A stretch of 64,000 nt of DNA from Agriotes lineatus (taxonomy: Eukaryota; Arthropoda; Insecta; Coleoptera; Elateridae), in assembly GCA_940337035.1 (NCBI GenBank), contig CALNHX010000286.1:186001-250000 (forward strand). Direction: 5' to 3'. The notes under the pieces are model-generated. The model worked only from the letters and a program-made list of their open reading frames with translations, was not told the DNA's origin and did not search any database. Position 1 is the stretch's first letter. Each line of letters begins with the position of its first letter. This document shows positions 57,858 through 64,000 of this stretch, in pieces. Both the position numbers and the translations under genes were made by a program.

Positions 57858-59267
57858 ATCATACTATAATGTCTTTGTAAACATATTACACGTAAATATA
57901 TTCTATGTTATAATCTCTTTTTCAATTAGGTTACGTTGCTGTAGATTTCAGCTCTTATTGGATTCAAATGCAACTCATTCTACTAGAGTAGTGCAATTCC
58001 AATACCTTCGTATGGATATTTCTTCCATAGTCTATGATCTGCTTTTATTCTTATAAACCATAAGAAATGAAAAAGTAGAATGGAAAGATTTAATAATAAA
58101 TTGAAAGAAATATCAACAAAAAAATTAAAAATGAAAAAAAAAACTAAAATCAATTTAAAAAAAGAATTGTTTTTTAAATTAAAAAAAATAAAAAATTAAA
58201 AAATTACAACAAAAACTAAAAACAGAAAAGTTAAAAAACGGGATGCAAAATCGGACTAAAGAGCATCCTCGTGGCGCATCCTGGGTGTACGTACACCATA
58301 CTCTTTCGTCCACCTGATTCTAGCCGTCATTTGCGTGCGATGTAGTTTCGAGTACTACATTCTGTAGTTTAGAGACGCCATATTTGATTCAGAAGTAGTT
58401 TCCGAATTGATAAAATTTGATCCGAATTACAAACAAAGACACTGAAAAACCAATGAACCGAGTGCACTACTAATTACTATTTCCAATTATGGGTTTATCA
58501 TACCGTACTCATTGACAATTCCAGTAATCTTCAATAGTAGTATAACAAGGGCGAAACATACTTACCGACAATTTGGCACACGCCAAGGGTCGAGTGCTGG
58601 TTACAATGAAAACTGTCCCGAGGGCTTGGCCGAGGGCAGTTTTCTAAGGGCAACCACCACGATGACTCTTGGCACGAGCAAAATTATATGTAAGTGTGTC
58701 GCCCGCTTTCATATTTTGAAGATTATTATACAAAACCGTATACGAATTATGATTTAAAATAGATCTAATAATGCCGAAAAACTCAAATTGCTTGTTTCTT
58801 GCATTTCTACTTCTAATTATGACACCATCTACGGGGTCGATAGTTAGCACTAGGGAGCTTATCGGTTGATAAGTTTCCCTAGGGAGCTTATCAGGTAATC
58901 AGTTCGGGATTGGTCGATTTTCAAAAAATGCATGGTTCTCATTGGATGTTATCAGTTGTGTGCAATAATCAGTGAAATTTTCTCAATAGTATGTAATCAC
59001 TATTGAGGTTCATGGATCTTTATGGTTGGAATAGAAACCACAAAAATTATAGAAATGTTCGACTGGAGATGACAATTTTTTTTTATAATGCATGCATGAA
59101 AAGGTTGCTTTATTCGGGCTGTGGGGCTCCCATAATCTGGTACTTTTCTGACGTTTCAGTAGGCAGTGTGAACATGAAACATTATTGCACGCATTACGAG
59201 TCTACTGTCCTACCAAAGCTGACGTGACGATTTTTTTAATAAATGGGTTGCTAATTTTTTTACGAAG
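57858..59267. other. No recognisable gene; A-rich and hairpin sequence
   Basis: 58080-58240 is almost pure A with interspersed T. At about 58602-58655 a hairpin has arms aaaactgtcccgagggc and the inverted gagggcagtttt, inside ggttacaatg...gggcaacc. The word tagggagcttatc occurs twice at about 58851 and 58879. No coding assignment. Confidence 0.4.
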
Positions 59268-59800
59268 GTAGCGGCCGGAACTATTGCTTATATGGGTTGA
59301 GAACTATAGAACTCATGGAGTACTACTCAGAACTACGAAAACAAATGTTTTTTTTTCGAAAATGAGGTGCGCCGTGTAGTTGGCACCCTATTTTCTGAAA
59401 ATCGTTTTTTCGCTTTCATTTGTCCAGAACTATTTTTGAAAACCATCAGGAACTCTAGAACTTTTCGAAAGGAATCCGGAACTCTAAAAAAAATGTTTTT
59501 CATAAATGGGGTGCTACTTTTTTTATATATTTTTTTTCCGAGGGTAGCGGCCGGAACTATTGCTTATATGGGTTGAGAACTATAGAACTCACCGAGGACT
59601 ACTCAGAACTGCGAAAAAAAAAATGGATTTTTTCGAAAATGAGGTGCGCCGTGAAGTTGGCACCCCATTTTTTGAAAATCGTTTTTTCGGTTTCATTTGT
59701 CCAGAACTATTTTTGAAAACTATCAGGAACTCTAGAACTTTTCGAAATGAATCCGGAACTCTAAAAAAAAATTCATTTTTTCGATAATGGGGTGCCAACT
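59268..59800 (+). repeat. Tandem duplication, unit about 278 bp
   Basis: gtagcggccggaactattgc starts at about 59268 and again at about 59545. The two units agree over almost their whole length, including atgaggtgcgccgtg, tttgtccagaactatttttg and ggaatccggaactctaaa-type text. Open frames on both strands are produced by the repeat. Confidence 0.85.
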
Positions 59801-60594
59801 TCACAGGGGTATATTTTGGTCCACCGAAATTCCGTTCGCAAATTGGCGGATAAAACACCCTTCTCGTCACATGGGCCCGAGGGTAAGGTTTAAAAGGCAA
59901 TTTACGCATAAAAGGCATTGAATAGCAGTGAACTTACAAAGGGCGTCCACCAAGTAAGGTAAATTTTAGATTCGTTACGTTCTAGTAGGTTATATGTGGG
60001 TCGTTTTATTCCAGCCCTTTCTTTTCCCGTGGAGATTTCCAGGGGCCCTTGCTGCTTCATCAGCTTCGACAGCACAGCTGGAGCGTGAGTACAGCTTCCC
60101 CGCAGAGCATCTTTACTTACGCAGTTCCCTTGGACTTCGCACGTTGGACGCAGAGCTGCGTACCGTCCCCCAGGTGCATTTTCGTTGCTCGAGCTCACGT
60201 AGTGGCTTGCGACTTCGCGATTTTGGTTCTTGGTTTCCTAGCAACGTTTCTACAATTTTTGGAATGTAACAGATGGGTTATGTTTAACTGCATTAAGCAG
60301 TCAGGAGATTTAAGGTACTGTCTCATTGTATAAACCTCTAATTGTAACGGTAGTGTTCACCCCACGAATAAATCAGGGTATCTGCACATCTAGCATTGGC
60401 AACCCATTGCGAATTGTTACTAAACTCACTTGCTAGTTGGCAATTGAATAGGGCATCTGCATGTGACGTCACGAAATTCGCCTGGAGTACAAACACAACA
60501 ACAACATAACCTAAATTGCGTGTTAAATACAAGTATCTTGTACATGAGTAACAGTTTTTTTTGTATAATTTCGAGTTTTTATAAGTGGCGTGCG
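59801..60594. other. Left flank of ISL2EU-like element
   Basis: No gene recognised. The word agggyatctgca occurs at about 60376 and 60451. The left end of the transposon probably lies between 60350 and 60590, but no terminal repeat could be paired because the right end is outside the window. Confidence 0.35.
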
Positions 60595-62542
60595 ATGGAC
60601 AATTGCAGCGATTATGTTAAGACACTGGATAATGAGCATGCTAATCGTTATTTGAGTAAAATAAGTATAGCGATTGATCCTTATTTAATAAAACTACGAG
60701 AATGCAGCGACAAAGTAGAAGATTATCCTAAGATTTTATATCCAGATATCGTAAACTATTTGTTGTGTACAAAAGTGCCCACACTCACCAACAGCTGAAA
60801 GCTTATAAATATTTAGAAGCATACAAGTAAGCAAGTTGTGGATGGGTTCGTTGTGTGCATACTAAAAGATGTTCTGGTAAATGCGTGATTTTAGGCAGGG
60901 TAATGTACAAAGAATGAAGCGCACGAATAAGTGCATAATGGAAAATTAATTTTAGGTAATGCAACGTATTAACCGAAACTTGTACGAACACATGGATTAT
61001 CACGGAAGATGATGGTTGTGTATTGTGTGCACACTGTGATTGCGTTGCAGGCCTAGGAGAAACGTGCACTCATGTGTCTGCAATTTTAGTTTTTATAGGT
61101 AGGTCCCTTCGTAAACAAACGGAGACATCAATCACGGATATAAAATCTCAATGGGTAGTTCCGTCTAAAATTGCTGCACCTGATAAAGTAGCGGAGATTG
61201 AGTTTGCGTTATCAAAAAAATGTTGGAATGATAAACCATTGTATAATAGAAATATCAAAGAAAACAAAAGGAAGGGAAGTCGTTTAAGTAAAACTGATAT
61301 AGATTTCTTTTTATCGCAGTTGAATTTAGGAAGTTCAGCTTTGCGCACAGTTGTAAAACCATTTTGTATAGAAATTAAAAAATAGTTAGAAGTAATAGAT
61401 AGTTTATGTTTAAACAGATTTTATAAAATAGAATACGAAACAAAGACTCTGGAAAACTTACAAAAAATTGGTAAGTGTTGACAAGTTTTAATACGTACCT
61501 AAAAATGTTGTATTTTAGGTTCCGAGTTAGATATGAACATATCCATTGAGGAACGCAACAAAATAGAAAATTATACTAATGAGCAAGCAAATTCTGCTGC
61601 GTGGTACCAATACAGAGCTGGTCGAATTACGGCTTCAAAATTTAAATGCGTTTGCAGAACCAAATTGGAAAAACCATCTCTGTCCTCGATACGTTCAGTA
61701 TGTTAACCCTTAGCAACTCGCTTTAAGACAACGGCTACAGTTTATGGTTGTGAACATAAAAGAAAGCCCTCAAAAGCTTACACTAACAAGATGGAGAAAA
61801 CCCACATACATTTTGGTAGCAAAACAATAGGTCTATATCTAAACCCAAAGTACCCACAGTTTGGGGCATCTCCGGATGGATTGGTGTTTTGCGATTATTG
61901 TGAAATGGGGATTGTCGAAATTAAGTGCCCCTATTGCGCAAAGGACATTGGCATAGCCATAGATGACCTAAATGTTCTAAAACGTGCAGGTGTACAAAAA
62001 AAAAGGATGAAGATTTTAAAATAGATCATAACCATGGCTACTACTACCAGATACAAATGCAACTCGCTATTACTGGAGTTAATTACTGTGATTTTGTGGT
62101 ATGGAGTAGTAAAAATGTTTTCTATGAAAGAATACATTTCAATGAGGCATTTTGGGAAAACGAAAGTGATATTGCTATGAAGTTTTTTAACAATGTGATT
62201 ATGCCAGAACTTCTCGGTAAATATTTCACACATAAAGCAGTTGAGGATGCTGCAGCTAATGCCGATTGGAATGTATTGAAAGAGTCATTAAATGTTAATA
62301 ATGGTACAAATTTAATGTTTTCTAATAAAAGTAGTACGCGTAATACGGAAACAAGGACCACTGTTCTCGTAGCCACGCAAACTAAAGATAACAGTATATA
62401 TTGTTTGTGTAAGGGTCCTGATAATGGAACGCCTATGATTGCTTGCTGTAATTTGCACTGTTCCGTGCAATGGTTTCATTTGATTTGTGTTGGTTTAACA
62501 TCTGTACCTAATTGGCATTGCCCTTTATGTAGTAGAAGTTAA
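60595..62542 (+). pseudogene. SWIM / YqaJ nuclease / PHD protein, broken
   Basis: Plus-strand remnants in order: an N-terminal region from ATG 60595 (DYVKTLDNEHANRYL); a SWIM-type zinc site CAHCDCVAGLGETCTHVSAI (about 61025-61085); a linker; after a probable 52 bp intron (61472-61523), the YqaJ core with AWYQYRAGRITASKFK, FGASPDGLV and GIVEIKCPY, followed by YYYQIQMQLA. A C-terminal PHD-like finger ends at 62542 (CLCKGPDNG, CCNLHCSVQWFHLICVG, WHCPLC). Damage: shifts near 60770 and 60830-60990, in-frame TAG at about 61383, TAA at about 61705, and a length change in an A run near 61999. YqaJ proteins are lambda-exonuclease-like. Confidence 0.82.
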
Positions 62543-63255
62543 AGTAATCGTATTTTGTATTATATTGGTATTGGAATATAAAATAAAAGCAAATAAATGT
62601 TTTAATCGATTTATTTATCACTTTAATTGCAGTACTGTAAAATAAGTAAATACAAACATCTTGTTTTTAAAAGCACGTCCGCTGCGATATATGAAAAACG
62701 CAGGTCTATTTTTAAACGATCAAATAATGCATTCCGACTATCGTATGTCATATCATATGTTGCCTTCCGTCATCCATCAAAAGAATCTACAATAATTAAA
62801 TTCACTAACATGGCAAATAAATATGGCTTAACTATTAATAAAAAATAGATTTGATAACATGAAATAACATTTTATAATCAAAATTTATTTAAAAACAATT
62901 TAAATTCAAACACATTTAGTAAATTTATTCATGAAATGTATAATGGTTACAAAAAGATTATTTCTATATTAAAATAAGACAAATATGAATCTTACAACAC
63001 ACTTAAAACATTTTAAAAGAAGCTTATGAAGCACGTACTGTGCACTCTTTTCCACAACACCATGAGGTAGAGTTGACGGCGCGTTTTTTTTATGTGGTAT
63101 CCCCAGGAGGCCTATTCCACATGTCACAAAGAAAGTTGTCGTCGCTGCTGTTAAAATTTGGGCTCTAGAACTTGAACAATGGAATTTTTTTTGCGCAATT
63201 ATTTATTGTAATTGTATTATGGGAGGACCTAAATTAATAAGACTGCAGCAAACCA
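62543..63255. other. Spacer between convergent ISL2EU genes
   Basis: AT-rich, with AATAAA-type words for both genes (for example aaataaaagcaaataaatg near 62581). A GC patch near 63060-63125 is unexplained. No other gene recognised. Confidence 0.5.
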
Positions 63256-64000
63256 CTACAATTTTATCAATGAAAGAGAAATCATCTTCATATTTTTTTT
63301 TGCAATTTGAAGTGGTAATGTATCACTTAAAATTTTGTACTTCTGCTTCAAAGTGCCAATTACACGCTCCATGTGAATTCTCACATTAGCTAGTTTGCGA
63401 GTATCTTCAACGTCTTTGGCAGAAAGTTGTTTTTTACCTTTTTTAAATGCTGGCGTAACAACTTTCGCACAACATAATTCGACTGAATCTTTAATTAAAA
63501 AACCTCTGCTAAAACTAAATCACCAGGTATCAAACTATTTAAAAAACCGCAGTCTTCTGTAATAAACTTGCTCTGCCTCCATATGCATTTGAAATGTAAC
63601 AAATTACTCCTTGAGGCGTAATTCCTATTAGGAATTTTAGAGTGTGGTGATGCTTATAGTTTGACCATGTTTTAGCTGCTGCTTGTAAATTCATCGGTTT
63701 TTCTACAAAAACTTCAAAGCAGTTTATAATTACAGTTGCTGTACTGAAGTTTTCTTTGAAGCATCTAGGGATATTCATATGCAAATCATCGCGATCTGGC
63801 CAAATAATGAAAGACTGAAAAATATATTATAATACTAACAAGTTAATACACAATTTTATGTATAGCTACCTGTAATTTGTCGTAGAGTACTTCCAAAACT
63901 CTAATAAATATCCTGGCTACTGTTGTATGGTGACAACTAAATCGATTTCCCAAATCAACAAACGGCAGATTGAGGCGTAACTTCATTAATGTTAAAATTA
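63256..64000 (-). pseudogene. ISL2EU-like DDE transposase, broken
   Basis: Minus strand. Exon 64000-63870 encodes NLPFVDLGNRFSCHHTTVAR, a helix-turn-helix region. A 55 bp intron leads to exon 63814-63256 with SFIIWPDRDD, CFKENFSTATVIINCFEVFV, KTWSNYKHHHTLKFLIGITP and GVICYISNAYGGRA. Then come two small frameshifts (about 63565 and 63490), GDLVLA with the expected D-R-G lost at the second shift, and RIHMERVIGTLKQKYKIL near the end. The first catalytic Asp position reads Asn (VIINC). The N-terminus is outside the window. It is convergent with the YqaJ gene. Confidence 0.8.

Larger units (their letters stand above)
60595..64000. mobile_element. ISL2EU-like DNA transposon, decayed, runs off window
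   Basis: A YqaJ-type nuclease gene on the plus strand and a DDE transposase on the minus strand are arranged tail to tail. This pair is characteristic of the ISL2EU group of eukaryotic DNA transposons. Both genes carry frameshifts or stops. The right terminus is beyond 64000. Confidence 0.75.

Noticed and set aside
1..64000. CRISPR arrays, operons, tRNA genes
   Set aside because: Repeats seen are tandem, inverted or terminal repeats without regular spacers; introns and eukaryotic transposons rule out a prokaryote; no cloverleaf could be supported by eye.

Overview
The window looks like an AT-rich arthropod, most likely insect, nuclear chromosome. Three host gene segments support this. Two belong to the ABCH/ABCG-like transporter subfamily that insects carry in several copies. 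One is the beta subunit of protein geranylgeranyltransferase I. All have short GT-AG introns. Beetle-like or similar origin is a guess from the mobile-element mix and cannot be settled here. No bacterial features, operons or CRISPR arrays were seen.

Layout from left to right. 1-5.7 kb: hairpin-rich and degenerate repeats plus a palindromic mariner derivative (1405-2429). 5716-11284: a BEL/Pao LTR element that kept gag-protease and an envelope-like gene but lost reverse transcriptase, RNase H and most of integrase. 11285-13.3 kb: an RTE-type LINE copy whose endonuclease segment is inverted. 14768-15920: the last five exons of an ABCH transporter. 16.5-22.6 kb: minisatellite, an R1-type LINE, a 1.1 kb palindrome, a 5S-like SINE, a palindromic block with two decayed hammerhead-ribozyme motifs, and a small LINE fragment. 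26.5-27.7 kb: tandem repeat holding a clean non-autonomous hAT insertion. 28951-29108: first coding exon of a second ABCH gene, followed by a 1.25 kb palindrome. 30.5-31.4 kb: a tandem duplication. 32-35.3 kb: a TAATTAC-rich element candidate. 36.7-38.5 kb: a minus-strand LINE split by a small DNA transposon. 41.4-43.9 kb: a decayed pogo/Tigger element. 44923-45610: the last two exons of the PGGT1B homologue (minus strand).

The right third is a nest of elements. A decayed gag/retropepsin relic (47.6-49.3 kb) is followed directly by a ubiquitin-protease-like pseudogene. A 3.2 kb PIF/Harbinger transposon sits at their junction with TAA duplications. Its transposase and its MADF/BESS protein are encoded on opposite strands, and each gene has an exon inside the other's intron; both reading frames stay open after splicing. 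A full-length 4.56 kb LINE (53182-57740) has split the protease pseudogene, flanked by GCTATA. At the right edge, an ISL2EU-like DNA transposon carries a broken SWIM/YqaJ/PHD gene and a convergent broken DDE transposase that runs off the window.

The host genes here do not form a pathway. The main story is nested insertion and rearrangement: three large palindromes bounded by TA, a chimeric BEL element, a 5'-inverted LINE, and the interlocked Harbinger gene pair, which is the most complete mobile unit in the window.
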